A stretch of 64,000 nt of DNA from Roseomonas sp. OT10 (GCF_020991085.1 NZ_CP087720.1:1-64000); one strand, 5' to 3'. Shown: positions 40,279 to 52,345, counted from the first letter of the stretch. Translations and numbers: made by a program. The notes: generated from the letters alone by a model not told the origin.

Positions 40279-43200
40279 ATGGCCAAGACCGCCCCCGCCT
40301 CCGCCCAGCTGAGCCTGTTCGACACCACCGCGCTGACCTCGCCCTTCGAGCTGTTTGGAGGGGGCAACGGCAGCCTGCTGCCCGCCCTGGACGGGGACGA
40401 CGAGGAGGACGATGCGGCCGAGGCGCCGGTCGCCCCGGCCATCCCGCGCGTGGTGGCCCGCGACTTCCGCCTCGCCGGCGATCGCGGCCTCGCGGCCGGC
40501 TGGAAGGCCCGCGCGGCCGACAACCTGGCAGCCATCCGCCTGCTGCAGCGGATCGAGGGCGAGACCCGGCCGGCCACGGCCGAGGAGCAGGCGACCCTGG
40601 CCCGCTTCGTCGGCTACGGCGCCGGTGATCTCGCCAACCCCCTATTCCGCCGCCCCGGCGAGGCGTGGCGCGAGGGCTGGGCTGAGCAGGGCGACGGGCT
40701 GGAGCAGGCCGTGTCGGCCACCGAGCTGGCCAGCCTGAGCCGCTGCACCCAGTACGCCCACTTCACGCCGGAGTACGTGGTGCGCGCCGTGTGGGCCGGG
40801 CTGACCCGCATGGGCTTCCAGCGCGGCTCGATCCTGGAGCCGGGCTGCGGCACCGGTCAGTTCCTGGCCCTTCGTCCTGAGGGGATCGAGGACTGCTCAG
40901 CCGTCACCGGCATCGAGATGGACCCGATCACCGCCCGCATCGCGGCGCTGCTGTATCCCAAAGCGTGGATCCGCAACGAGGACTTCACCCGCGCCAAGCT
41001 GGCCGAAGCCTTCGACCTCGCCGTCGGCAACCCGCCTTTCTCCGACCGCACGGTGCGGGCCGACGACGCGGCCGGCCGGCTCGGCCTGAAGCTGCACGAC
41101 TACTTCATCGCCCGCGCCGTGGAGCGCCTGAAGCCCGGCGGCCTCGCCGCCTTCGTCACCTCGCACGGCACCATGGACAAGGTGGACCCGAAGGCGCGCG
41201 AGCACATCGCCGGCATGGCCGACCTGGTGGGCGCCATCCGCCTGCCGGCCAGCGCCTTCGCCGCCGCCGCCGGCACCGACGTGGTGGTGGACGTGCTGTT
41301 CCTGCAGCGCCGCGAGCGCAACGCCGCCGCGAACGGGGTGGAGTGGGCCCACCTGGAGGAGGTGGTGCCGGCGGAGGACGGCGAGGCGGCGATCCACGTC
41401 AACGCCTACTTCGCGGCGCACCCGGAGATGGTACTCGGGCGGCACGGCTGGACCAGCAGCCAGTTCGGCCTGACCTACGACTGCGCCCGCGACGGCCGCG
41501 ACCTAGAGGGAGCGCTTGCCGAGGCCACCGCTCGCCTGCCCGAGGGCATCCACCAGGCCCCGCACGCCGCCACGGCGCCGGTCCGGGTGGCCAAGCCGAC
41601 CCTGCTGGTCGGCACCGCCGCCGAGGGCGCCACGGTCAAGGAGGGCTCCTACCTGCTGGGCGACAACGGCGCCCTGCTGCAGGTGGTGGACGGCCGCGCC
41701 GAGGAGGTGGCGGTGAAGTCGGGCAAGGGCACCGTCGGCCTGTTCGCCAAGCACGCGCGTATCATCCGCGGCCTGATCCCGGTGCGCGACGCCGTGCGCG
41801 AGGTGATCCGCGCCCAGGAGCACGACGAGCCCTTCGGCGCCGCCCAGGTGCGGCTGCGTGCCGCCTACGGCGCCTTCGTGCGAGGCTTCGGCCCGATCAA
41901 TCTGACCAATGTCTCGACCTCGACGGACGAGGCCACGGGGGAGGTGAGGGAGAGCGTGCGCCGCCCGAACCTGCAGCCCTTCCTGGACGACCCGGACAGC
42001 TGGCTGGTGTCGTCGATCGAGGAGTACGACCTCGAGACCGGCGAGGCGACCAAGGGCCCGATCTTCACCGACCGGGTGATCCACGCCCCCGCCGAGCCGG
42101 TGATCGTTTCGGCCGCCGATGCCCTGGCGGTGACGCTGGCCGAGCGGGCCGTGGTGGACCTCGACCGCATCGGCGAGCTGATCGGCCGGGACCGCGCCAC
42201 GGTGCTGGCCGAGCTCGGCGCCACCGTGTTTCTCGCTCCCGGCCTGACCACGGAGGGCTTCGAGGCTTGGCAGACCGCCGACGAGTACCTGTCCGGCCAT
42301 GTCCGCCGCAAGCTGGCCGCCGCCAGGGCCGCGGCGGTGCTGGACGAGCGCTACGCCCGCAACGTGGCCGCCCTGGAGCGGGTGCAGCCCGAGGACCTGC
42401 GGCCCTCCGACATCACCGCCCGCCTCGGAGCGCCGTGGATCCCGGCCAGCGACATCGCCGACTTCATCCGCGAGGTGATGGGGGTGACCACGATGGTGCG
42501 GCACACCGTGGAGGTGGCGCACTGGAGCATCGACATCGGCCGCTTCGCCGGCGAGGCCTCGGCCACCTCGGAATGGGGCACCCACCGCCGCCACGCCGGG
42601 GAGCTCCTTGATGATGCACTCAACGCATCAATTCCTCAGATCTGGGACACCTGGCGCGACGAGAACGGCACCGAGCGGCGTGAGATCAACGCCCAGGAAA
42701 CCGAGGCGGCCAAGGACAAACTGGCCAAGATCAAGGGCGCCTTCGAGCGCTGGGTATGGACCGACAGCGACCGCGCCGAGCGGCTGGTGCGCCTGTACAA
42801 CGACGCCTTCAACAGCCTCGTGCCGCGGCACTTCTCCGGCGAGCACCTGCAACTGCCCGGCGCCTCCTCGGTGATCCAGCTGCGCGCCCACCAGAAGCGC
42901 GTCATCTGGCGCATCGTCGCCTCCGGCCAGACCTACATCGCCCACGCCGTGGGTGCGGGGAAGACCTTCACCATCGCCGCGGCGATCATGGAGCAGAAGC
43001 GCCTGGGCCTGATCGGCAAGGCCATGCTGACCGTGCCGGGCCACTGCCTGGCGCAGGCCTCGCGCGAGTTCCTGCAGCTCTACCCGGGCGCCCGCATCCT
43101 GGTGGCCGACGAGACCAACTTCACCAAGGACAAGCGTGGCCGCTTCCTGGCCCGGGCGGCCACGGCGCACTGGGACTGCATCATCATCACCCACTCGGCC

Positions 43201-45366
43201 TTCAAGTTCATCGCCACCCCGGCCGAGTTCGAGCGCGGCCTCGTGCAGGCCCAACTGGACGCCTACTCCGCCCTGCTGGAGCGGCTCGACGGCGACGACC
43301 GCATCGCGCGCAAGCGCATCGAGCGCATGAAGGAGGGCATGCAGGAGAAGCTGGAGGGCCTGTCGACCAGCAAAGACGACATGCTGACCATCGCCGAAAT
43401 CGGCGTCGATCAGGTGATCGCCGACGAGGCGCAGGAGTTCCGCAAGCTGAGCTTCGCCACCAACATGGGTGCCCTGAAGGGCATCGCACTGGACGGCTCG
43501 CAGCGCGCCTGGGACCTGTTCGTCAAGTCGCGCTTCGTGGCCACCGTGAACCCCGGCCGGGCCCTGATCCTCGCTTCCGGCACGCCAATCACCAACACGC
43601 TGGGCGAGATGTTCACGCTGCAGCGCTACATGCAGCCCGAGATGCTGGAGGAGCGCGGCATTCAGGAGTTCGACGCCTGGGCCTCCAACTTCGGCGACAC
43701 CCGCACCGAGTTGGAGCTGCAGCCATCCGGCAACTACAAACCGGTCACGCGCTTCTCGGAATTCGTCAACGTCGCCGACCTGATCGCCATGTTCCGCACC
43801 GTCGCGGACGTGGTGCTGAAGGACGACCTCCGGCAGTACCTGAAGCTGCCGACCATCACGGGCGGCAAGCGCCAGATCATCACCGCCCCGGCGAGCCCGG
43901 CCTTCAAGTCCTACCAGCGTACCCTGGCGGCGCGGATCAAGGCGATCGAGGAGCGTAAGGGCAAGCCCGAGAAGGGACAGGACATCCTGCTGTCCGTCAT
44001 CACCGACGGCCGGCACGCCGCCATCGACCTGCGCTTCGTGGTGCCCGAGCAGGACAACGAGCCCGAGAACAAGCTCAACCTGCTCATCGACAACGCTTTC
44101 CGCATCTGGTCAGAGACCCGCGACCGGCGTTTTCGCAAGCCGGATGGCTCGCCGCACCCGGTGCCCGGCGCCACCCAGATGATCTTCTCGGACCTGGGAA
44201 CCGAGGGAGCACTGGCGACGCGTGGCTTCTCGGCCTACCGCTGGATCCGTGAGGGGCTGATCGCGCGCGGCGTGCCGGCCGAGCGCATCGCCTTCATGCA
44301 GGACTTCAAGAAGTCCGAGGCCAAGCAGTCGCTGTTCAACGCCATGAACAACGGCCAGATGGACTTCCTGCTCGGCTCGTCGGCCACCATGGGCACGGGG
44401 GTTAACGCCCAGCGCCGGCTGGTGGCGCTGCACCACCTCGACGTGCCCTGGCTGCCGTCCGAGATCGAGCAGCGCGAGGGGCGCATCGAGCGCCAGGGTA
44501 ACCAGAACGAGGAGATCGGCCTCTACGCCTACGCCACGCTGGGCTCGATGGACGCGCAGATGTGGCAGAACAACGAGCGCAAGGCGCGCTTCATCGCCGC
44601 GGCGCTGGGCGGAGACCGCTCGATCCGCCGGCTGGAGGACATCGGCTCCCAAGCGAACCAGTTCGCTATGGCCAAGGCTATCGCCTCCGGCGACCCGCGC
44701 CTGATGCGGAAGGCCGGGCTGGAGGCGGAGCTGGCGCGGCTGGACCGCCTGCGGGCGGCGCACTTCGATGACCAGCACGCCGTGCGGCGGCGGGTGGCCG
44801 AGGCGCGCTCGACCATCGTGCGGGCCACGCAGGCGATCGCCGACACTCAGACGGACCTAGCGCAGCGCGTCTCAACCCGGGGTGACGACTTCCGCATGCA
44901 GGTGGAGGATCGCACCTTTGACGAGCGCAAACCGGCCGGCGCCGCGCTGCTGAAGGTCATCCGCACCGTGCAATTCGAGGGCCGCAAGGGTGACTGGGAC
45001 CTCGGCCAGATCGGCGGCTTCCCGCTGAAGCTGGAGGCCCGCCGCTACCGCCAGGGCGCCGACCTGGAGATCCACCTACTGCTCACCCGCGCCGGCGGCG
45101 AGCACGAGGTGCGGGTTGAGGACGACCTCACCGCAATAGGGCTGGTGTCGCGGCTGGAATACGACCTCGGGCGTTTCGAGGCGGAACTGGCCGAGTACCG
45201 TCGCAAGCTGACGGAGGCCGAGCGGCAGTTGCCGGCCTACGAGGCACGGCTCGGCGAAGGATTCGAGTTCCAGGCCGAGCTCGACGCCAAGCGCGCCGAG
45301 ATGGCCGAGCTGGAAGCCTCCCTGGCCCTGACCGGGAAGGAGGATGCACTCCCCGCCGCGGCCTGA
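40279..45366 (+). CDS. Giant N6-adenine methylase and SNF2-like helicase fusion
   Basis: 1695 residues. The N-terminal third is a DNA methylase: SAM motif I in ILEPGCGTGQFLAL (~187) and the catalytic NPPF in LAVGNPPFSDRTV (~251). A superfamily-2 helicase follows: Walker A AVGAGKTFTIAAAI (~891), DEAQE (~1049), LILASGTPITNT, and motif VI QREGRIERQGNQNEEIGLYA. The last 250 residues contain coiled coils (REAEVR-type, TEAERQLPAYEARLGEG). Such proteins are conserved on plasmids and ICEs and may modify or protect DNA on entry. Residues 10-14 are QLSLF, an exact sliding-clamp-binding motif. ATG 40279 is chosen because it places that motif at the start. Confidence 0.9.
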   Translation: MAKTAPASAQLSLFDTTALTSPFELFGGGNGSLLPALDGDDEEDDAAEAPVAPAIPRVVARDFRLAGDRGLAAGWKARAADNLAAIRLLQRIEGETRPATAEEQATLARFVGYGAGDLANPLFRRPGEAWREGWAEQGDGLEQAVSATELASLSRCTQYAHFTPEYVVRAVWAGLTRMGFQRGSILEPGCGTGQFLALRPEGIEDCSAVTGIEMDPITARIAALLYPKAWIRNEDFTRAKLAEAFDLAVGNPPFSDRTVRADDAAGRLGLKLHDYFIARAVERLKPGGLAAFVTSHGTMDKVDPKAREHIAGMADLVGAIRLPASAFAAAAGTDVVVDVLFLQRRERNAAANGVEWAHLEEVVPAEDGEAAIHVNAYFAAHPEMVLGRHGWTSSQFGLTYDCARDGRDLEGALAEATARLPEGIHQAPHAATAPVRVAKPTLLVGTAAEGATVKEGSYLLGDNGALLQVVDGRAEEVAVKSGKGTVGLFAKHARIIRGLIPVRDAVREVIRAQEHDEPFGAAQVRLRAAYGAFVRGFGPINLTNVSTSTDEATGEVRESVRRPNLQPFLDDPDSWLVSSIEEYDLETGEATKGPIFTDRVIHAPAEPVIVSAADALAVTLAERAVVDLDRIGELIGRDRATVLAELGATVFLAPGLTTEGFEAWQTADEYLSGHVRRKLAAARAAAVLDERYARNVAALERVQPEDLRPSDITARLGAPWIPASDIADFIREVMGVTTMVRHTVEVAHWSIDIGRFAGEASATSEWGTHRRHAGELLDDALNASIPQIWDTWRDENGTERREINAQETEAAKDKLAKIKGAFERWVWTDSDRAERLVRLYNDAFNSLVPRHFSGEHLQLPGASSVIQLRAHQKRVIWRIVASGQTYIAHAVGAGKTFTIAAAIMEQKRLGLIGKAMLTVPGHCLAQASREFLQLYPGARILVADETNFTKDKRGRFLARAATAHWDCIIITHSAFKFIATPAEFERGLVQAQLDAYSALLERLDGDDRIARKRIERMKEGMQEKLEGLSTSKDDMLTIAEIGVDQVIADEAQEFRKLSFATNMGALKGIALDGSQRAWDLFVKSRFVATVNPGRALILASGTPITNTLGEMFTLQRYMQPEMLEERGIQEFDAWASNFGDTRTELELQPSGNYKPVTRFSEFVNVADLIAMFRTVADVVLKDDLRQYLKLPTITGGKRQIITAPASPAFKSYQRTLAARIKAIEERKGKPEKGQDILLSVITDGRHAAIDLRFVVPEQDNEPENKLNLLIDNAFRIWSETRDRRFRKPDGSPHPVPGATQMIFSDLGTEGALATRGFSAYRWIREGLIARGVPAERIAFMQDFKKSEAKQSLFNAMNNGQMDFLLGSSATMGTGVNAQRRLVALHHLDVPWLPSEIEQREGRIERQGNQNEEIGLYAYATLGSMDAQMWQNNERKARFIAAALGGDRSIRRLEDIGSQANQFAMAKAIASGDPRLMRKAGLEAELARLDRLRAAHFDDQHAVRRRVAEARSTIVRATQAIADTQTDLAQRVSTRGDDFRMQVEDRTFDERKPAGAALLKVIRTVQFEGRKGDWDLGQIGGFPLKLEARRYRQGADLEIHLLLTRAGGEHEVRVEDDLTAIGLVSRLEYDLGRFEAELAEYRRKLTEAERQLPAYEARLGEGFEFQAELDAKRAEMAELEASLALTGKEDALPAAA

Positions 45367-45384
45367 CGCGTCGGCAAAAAGAAG

Positions 45385-45410
45385 GGCGGCGCCCCACGGT
45401 GCCGCCCGAG
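45385..45410 (+). terminator. Probable transcription terminator after the methylase-helicase
   Basis: GGGCGGCGCC and GGTGCCGCCC pair around CCAC about 20 bp after the stop, followed by GAGTTT. The stem has one mismatch; the T-run is short, so this is moderate. Confidence 0.55.
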
Positions 45411-45435
45411 TTTAGGGAGGAAACGTCCAAGAAAG

Positions 45436-45518
45436 GCAGCATCGGCAAGCCGGATGCTGCGCTGCACAAGGTTAGCTCGGGATAGGCGGATGACAAGTTA
45501 ATTTGTGCAACGCAGCAT
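45436..45518 (+). promoter_or_regulatory. Inverted-repeat cluster upstream of parB (candidate parS or operator)
   Basis: ATGCTGCGCTGCACAA (45454-45469) and TTGTGCAACGCAGCAT (45503-45518) are a 16-bp inverted repeat with one mismatch around an AT-richer 33-bp centre. The left arm also pairs locally with GCAGCATC at 45436-45443. ParB proteins bind such palindromes, and this is the only one of its kind seen near the gene. The remainder of 45367-45762 is a GC-rich untranslated region without a gene, ending in a GGGTCAACCC mini-stem near 45715. Confidence 0.55.
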
Positions 45519-45762
45519 AAAGGTTTGGGGGAGAAGGGACGGGGAGGGGAGAAGCGGTCGCACCCGGACGGGCCCCGGCACCGCTTCGCTCCACGGCCGC
45601 CTGCGCAGCCCGGCCCTGCTAGGCCGCAGCCCGCTGCGCAGGCCGCGTCCCGCGCCGGGGCAGGGCCGCTCGTCCGCCGTGGTGCCGGCGCCCGTCCGGT
45701 CGCTGCCGGGGAGGGGTCAACCCAGGAGTGGGGAGACAGGAACCTCTGCGGGAAGCCCGACC

Positions 45763-47962
<2,200 letters not shown>

Positions 47963-48029
47963 TGACCTCAATGCCGATCTCAGGGGCGTAATCCACACCG
48001 TCGGGATGTTCTACGGCGGCATCGGGGCG

Positions 48030-49416
48030 GGTAGCGTCCGCGGAGGTGGTGGAAATTCCGGCGCTGGCCGGGGTGTAGGGCTTGGGTGGCCATCGGCCCG
48101 GGCGGTCTAGGGTGGAGTTGCGAAGCTCCCACCCCCTGACCGTTGAGGAACCGATGACCGAGGAGAGACTGCCACTGGCTGACCTGCTGGCGAAAGCCGG
48201 GGACGGCGACTTCCTGCGTAGCGTGGCCGAGGCAGTGCTGCAGCTGCTGATGGAGGCGGACGTGGAGGGCCTGATCGGGGCGGGGCGGCACGAACGCAGC
48301 GGCGAGCGGCTGAACTACCGCAACGGCTTCCGGGATCGCCCGCTGGACACCCGGCTGGGGTCGCTGCAGCTGCGCATCCCCAAGCTTCGCCAGGGCAGCT
48401 ACTTCCCACCGTTCCTGGAGCCCCGGAAAACCTCCGAGAAGGCGCTGGTCGCCGTGATCCAGGAAGCCTGGATCGGCGGCGTCTCGACGCGGCGGGTGGA
48501 CGAGCTGGTGCAGGCGATGGGGCTGACGGGGATCGGCAAGAGCACCGTCAGCAAGCTGTGCAAGGACATCGACGAGCGTGTCTCGGCCTTCCTTGACCGG
48601 CCGCTGTCGGGCGAGTGGCCCTATCTCTGGCTGGACGCCACCTACCTGCGCCAGCGCGAGGGCGGGCGCATCGTCTCGGTGGCCGCCATAATCGCCGTGG
48701 CCTGCGATGCCGAGGGGCGGCGGGAGATCGTCGGCCTGCACATCGGCCCCTCGGAAGCCGAGACCTTCTGGGCAGCCTTCCTCAAGAGCCTGGTCAAGCG
48801 CGGCCTGCGGGGCGTGAAGCTGGTCGTTTCCGACGCCCATGAAGGGCTGAAGGCGGCGATCGCCCGCGTCTTCGGGGCGACGTGGCAACGCTGCCGCGTT
48901 CACTGGATGCGGAACGCGCTGGCCCATGTCGGCAAGGCGCAGCAGTCCATGGCCGCGGCCGCGCTGCGCCAGGCCTTCCTGCAGCCCGATCAGGCCGCCG
49001 CCCGACAAACCTGGCGGCACGTCGCCGACCAGCTCCGCCCCCGCTGGCCCAAGCTCGGCAAGCTGATGGACGACAGCGAGGACGACGTGCTCGCCTACAT
49101 GACGTTCCCGGCGCAGCACCGAACCAAGCTGTACTCGACGAACCCGCTGGAGCGATTGAACAAGGAAGTAAAGCGCCGCGCCGACGTCGTCGGCATCTTT
49201 CCCTCGGAAGCCTCGATCATCCGCCTGATCGGTGCCGTCCTGCTCGAGGCCAACGACGAGTGGCAGATGCAGCACCGCTACATGGGCGTCGAGGCCATGG
49301 GCGAGATGCTCAACCCAGCACCCACCAATGAGACCCTGCAACTTCCACCCAAGGCTGCCTGACCCGTGGCCACCTCAAGCCCACCACCAATTTCCACCAC
49401 GTTGACGGACGCTACC
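48030..49416 (+). mobile_element. Complete IS256-family insertion sequence
   Basis: 1387 bp. Terminal repeats begin GGTAGCGTCCG and share GTGGTGGAAATT further in. It is flanked by an 8-bp direct repeat, TCGGGGCG (48022-48029 and 49417-49424), the usual duplication length of the family. Confidence 0.9.
48154..49362 (+). CDS. IS256-family (mutator-type) transposase
   Basis: 402 residues, full length. The DDE catalytic residues are in LWLDATYLRQREGGRIVSVA (first Asp), LVVSDAHEGLKAAIARVFGA (second Asp) and STNPLERLNKEVKRR (Glu). The N-terminal part starts MTEERLPLADLLAKAGDGDF and the QRCRVHWMRNALAHV motif is typical. No frameshift is seen; with intact ends and target duplication the element should be active. 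Confidence 0.95.
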   Translation: MTEERLPLADLLAKAGDGDFLRSVAEAVLQLLMEADVEGLIGAGRHERSGERLNYRNGFRDRPLDTRLGSLQLRIPKLRQGSYFPPFLEPRKTSEKALVAVIQEAWIGGVSTRRVDELVQAMGLTGIGKSTVSKLCKDIDERVSAFLDRPLSGEWPYLWLDATYLRQREGGRIVSVAAIIAVACDAEGRREIVGLHIGPSEAETFWAAFLKSLVKRGLRGVKLVVSDAHEGLKAAIARVFGATWQRCRVHWMRNALAHVGKAQQSMAAAALRQAFLQPDQAAARQTWRHVADQLRPRWPKLGKLMDDSEDDVLAYMTFPAQHRTKLYSTNPLERLNKEVKRRADVVGIFPSEASIIRLIGAVLLEANDEWQMQHRYMGVEAMGEMLNPAPTNETLQLPPKAA

Positions 49417-49577
49417 TCGGGGCGGTGATGGCGCTCGTCGGCATGGGCGCCCTCTTCTTCTTGGCGCGCGCCCTGCGTCAACTGTGGCCACCGTCCGCCG
49501 GAGGGGAGCAATCCAGGTAGACGGAGGATCAGAGATGAAGGCGTGAGTAGGGAGCGCCCTGCCGCGTCCGTCCGCCG

Positions 49578-49640
49578 GCCGCAAGGGTGCGTCGCTGCGC
49601 TCCCTCGCTCCGCTCGCCCTTGCCCCCGGCGGCCTGAGAC
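49578..49640 (+). promoter_or_regulatory. Structured leader copy 8
   Basis: Hairpin 1 pairs GCAAGGG (49581-49587) with CCCTTGC (49617-49623). The loop GTGCGTCGCTGCGCTCCC matches copies 2 and 6. GGGGTCA near 49654 can pair with TGACCCC just before the ATG at 49729. Confidence 0.6.
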
Positions 49641-49728
49641 GCGGCCACGGGGCAGGGGTCAGGGACGAGAGGACCGGAACAGACGGTTCGTCCCCGGCGC
49701 ACCGCATCCCCTACGGGAGTTGACCCCC

Positions 49729-50433
49729 ATGAGCACCCTGGTTGAGCGCGCCCTGCGCTCGGCGGCCGAGGATCTCGGCCTATCGCCGGATGGCTGGAGC
49801 CCAATCGAGGGCTATCCTGGCACTGGGCACGCCTTTCGCCACCACGACAAGCCTTCCCTCGTGATCGAGACCAGCACCGACGAGCACTCGTGGTCATGGA
49901 CGGTCGGGAACTCGGGCGGCGGGCCGCGCCTTAAGCCTCCCTCGGCGGGCACCCAGCGCTGGGCCTGTGTCCACGGCCTGCAGGTGCGGGAATGCGTGGA
50001 CGAGCGTGCCGCCCTGCTCGATGCCCTGGCCATCGCCGGCGACGTCCTCATGGAGGCCCGCGCCTGCTCGACGGTCATGCTGCACACCCGGTTGGAAACG
50101 CTGAGCTGCCGCCGTGGGGTGGATGTATTCGTCGCGGCGGTGCGGTACGTCGAGGTGACGGCCGAGGAGCCCACAGAGCCGCTCCGGCTGAGCTGGGACT
50201 ACCGCGGCGCGGTGCCGAATGGCGATGACGTCGCCGGCCAGGTGATCGCCGCTGACGAAGCAGCAGCCCAGGAACTGGCCGAACAGCGCCACCCCGGCCT
50301 GGATCTCATCTCCCTGGAGCCCCGCCTCGCCGGGCTCCGGCCCCTGCCGGTGACCCCAGCCAGGATCGCCCTCGAGCGGTCGTTGCCCGGCCCGCGCATC
50401 GCGCGCGACGTGCCGATCACCGTCCCGGCCTGA
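49729..50433 (+). CDS. Hypothetical protein of plasmid backbone
   Basis: 234 residues. The start MSTLVERALRSAAEDLGLSP leads into an aromatic-rich segment (STDEHSWSWTVGNSGGGPRL), a helical centre with several cysteines (LMEARACSTVMLHTRLETLS) and a C-terminal part reading VIAADEAAAQELAEQRHPGL. No signal or membrane segment. Not recognised. A structured leader precedes the ATG; the frame upstream of it is noncoding. Confidence 0.7.
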   Translation: MSTLVERALRSAAEDLGLSPDGWSPIEGYPGTGHAFRHHDKPSLVIETSTDEHSWSWTVGNSGGGPRLKPPSAGTQRWACVHGLQVRECVDERAALLDALAIAGDVLMEARACSTVMLHTRLETLSCRRGVDVFVAAVRYVEVTAEEPTEPLRLSWDYRGAVPNGDDVAGQVIAADEAAAQELAEQRHPGLDLISLEPRLAGLRPLPVTPARIALERSLPGPRIARDVPITVPA

Positions 50434-50536
50434 TCCTGGGGCACTGCGGCGCCCCGCCCCACACCCCGATCCATTCACCGACGTCGCGCGCGGCAGGGCT
50501 CAGGCCCTGCCGTTCGCGTTTCTGGAGCCCCACGCC

Positions 50537-52345
50537 ATGATCTCCGAGCACGGCCACGCCACCATCCTGCACGCCCACCTCTTCGCCGGCCTCGGTGGGG
50601 GCGCCCGCGGCTTCAACCGCGCCACCTCGCGGGTGGGCAACCTGTCCGCCAGCTTCCGCTGCATCGGCGGCATCGACGTCGACGCCGCGGCGATCCGCGA
50701 CTTCGGTCGTCTGGCCGGCGTGCCCGGTACCTGCATGGACCTGTTCGACCGAGAGCAGTACCGCGACTTCCACGGCCAGGAGCCGCCCGCCGGCTGGCGC
50801 GAGGCCACCGTGGACGACGTGCGCGCGGCCTTCGGCCACGAGCGCCCGAACGTCCTGTTCACCTCCCCGCCTTGCAAAGGCTTCTCCGGCCTGCTCTCGG
50901 AGACCAAGAGCAAGACCAAGAAGTACCAGGCGCTGAACCGCCTGACGCTGCGCGGCATCTGGCTGGCGCTGGAAGCCTATCGCGACGACCCGGTGGAGCT
51001 GATCCTTCTGGAGAACGTGCCGCGCATTGCCTCGCGCGGGCGCGCCTTGCTCGACCAGATCACCGGCCTGCTGCGCGCCTACGGCTACGCCGTGGCCGAG
51101 ACTACGCACGACTGCGGTGAGTTGGGCGGGCTGGCGCAGAGCCGCAAGCGCTTCCTTCTGGTGGCCCGGCACGCCGCCAAGGTGAAGCCGTTCTTGTACG
51201 AGCCGCCGAAGCGGTCGCTGCACGGGGTGGGTGACGTGCTGTCGCGCATGCCCCTGCCGGGTGACTCGAAGGCGGGGCCGATGCACCGGGTGCCGATGCT
51301 GCACTGGGCGACGTGGGTACGCCTCGCCTTCGTCGAGGCCGGCAGCGACTGGCGCTCGCTGGGCAAGCTGGCCGTGGAGGACGGGCTGCTGCGCGACTAC
51401 GCCCTCGCCCCCTGCGCCGAGTGGCGCGGCGGCGTGCTCGGTGTGAACCGCTGGGAGGAGCCGGCTGGCACCGTGGCGGGCCGTTCCGGCCCGTCCAACG
51501 GCGCCTACAGCGTCGCCGACCCCCGCCGCGCCGACGGCGTGGCCGCCTTCGGGCAGTACGGCGTGAAGCGCTTCGACCAGCCCTCCCAGGTAGTAATCGG
51601 CAAGGCCGCGGTCGGGGCCGGCAGCTTCGCCGTGGCCGATCCCCGGCACACGGGTCCACTTAAGCACTCAAACGAGTATCGCATCGTACCCTGGGACGGC
51701 GCCGGGCGGGCCGTGACCGGTGCCCACGGCACCGGGCAGTGTGTGGCCGACCCCCGCGGCGAAGTGCGCCGCTCCGGCGCCCTGGGTGTGGTGCCGTGGG
51801 ACGCCACCTCCGGCACCGTGGCCGGCGAGAGCCTGCCGTCCAACGGCACCTTCGCCGTCGCCGACCCGCGGCCGCGCCTGGAGCGCGAGAATGGCGACGA
51901 CTACTATGGCGCCGGGCATTACGGCGTGGTGCCGTGGCAGCAATCCACGGGCGCGGTCAGCGCGGCGGCCGGCTACGACAACGGCCGCTGGAGCGTCGCC
52001 GACCCCCGCCCGACGCTGCCAGGGGCCTCGGACCGGGTGGTGGCCCGCATCCGGGCGCTGGACGGGACATGGCATCGTCCCTTCACCACGGCCGAACTGT
52101 GTGCCCTGCAGTCACTGGTCGACCCGGAGGAGCAGGCCGAACTGGATGGGCTGAGCGACGCCGACTGGCGCGAGCGGATCGGCAACGCCGTGCCGCCCGA
52201 CGCCGCCCAGGCCATCGCGGAAACCATGGGCCAGACGCTGCTGCTGGCTTGGTCGGGGGAGGGCTTCATGCTCTCGACCCTGCCAATCTGGGTGCGGCCG
52301 GTAGCCGTGGCGCTGTCCGTGCGCCAGCCGCAGGACGCCGCCTGA
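50537..52345 (+). CDS. C5-cytosine DNA methyltransferase with tandem repeats in the recognition region
   Basis: 602 residues. Motif I is HLFAGLGGGARGF, the catalytic Cys motif IV is TSPPCKGFSG near residue 113, motif VI is LLENVPRI, motif VIII QSRKRFLLVAR and motif X RIGNAVPPDAAQAIAE near the end. Between VIII and X, where the target-recognition domain lies, are five degenerate ~29-residue repeats each ending (F/Y/W)(A/S)VADPR. No cognate restriction enzyme is nearby, so it is an orphan, fitting a self-protection role on a mobile element. A GGCAGGG/CCCTGCC stem lies just upstream. Confidence 0.92.
   Translation: MISEHGHATILHAHLFAGLGGGARGFNRATSRVGNLSASFRCIGGIDVDAAAIRDFGRLAGVPGTCMDLFDREQYRDFHGQEPPAGWREATVDDVRAAFGHERPNVLFTSPPCKGFSGLLSETKSKTKKYQALNRLTLRGIWLALEAYRDDPVELILLENVPRIASRGRALLDQITGLLRAYGYAVAETTHDCGELGGLAQSRKRFLLVARHAAKVKPFLYEPPKRSLHGVGDVLSRMPLPGDSKAGPMHRVPMLHWATWVRLAFVEAGSDWRSLGKLAVEDGLLRDYALAPCAEWRGGVLGVNRWEEPAGTVAGRSGPSNGAYSVADPRRADGVAAFGQYGVKRFDQPSQVVIGKAAVGAGSFAVADPRHTGPLKHSNEYRIVPWDGAGRAVTGAHGTGQCVADPRGEVRRSGALGVVPWDATSGTVAGESLPSNGTFAVADPRPRLERENGDDYYGAGHYGVVPWQQSTGAVSAAAGYDNGRWSVADPRPTLPGASDRVVARIRALDGTWHRPFTTAELCALQSLVDPEEQAELDGLSDADWRERIGNAVPPDAAQAIAETMGQTLLLAWSGEGFMLSTLPIWVRPVAVALSVRQPQDAA

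Noticed and set aside
45505-45762. N-terminal extension of ParB
   Set aside because: The open frame crosses a GC-rich leader with no ribosome site; the protein start MKLIEIDP at 45763 fits the family.
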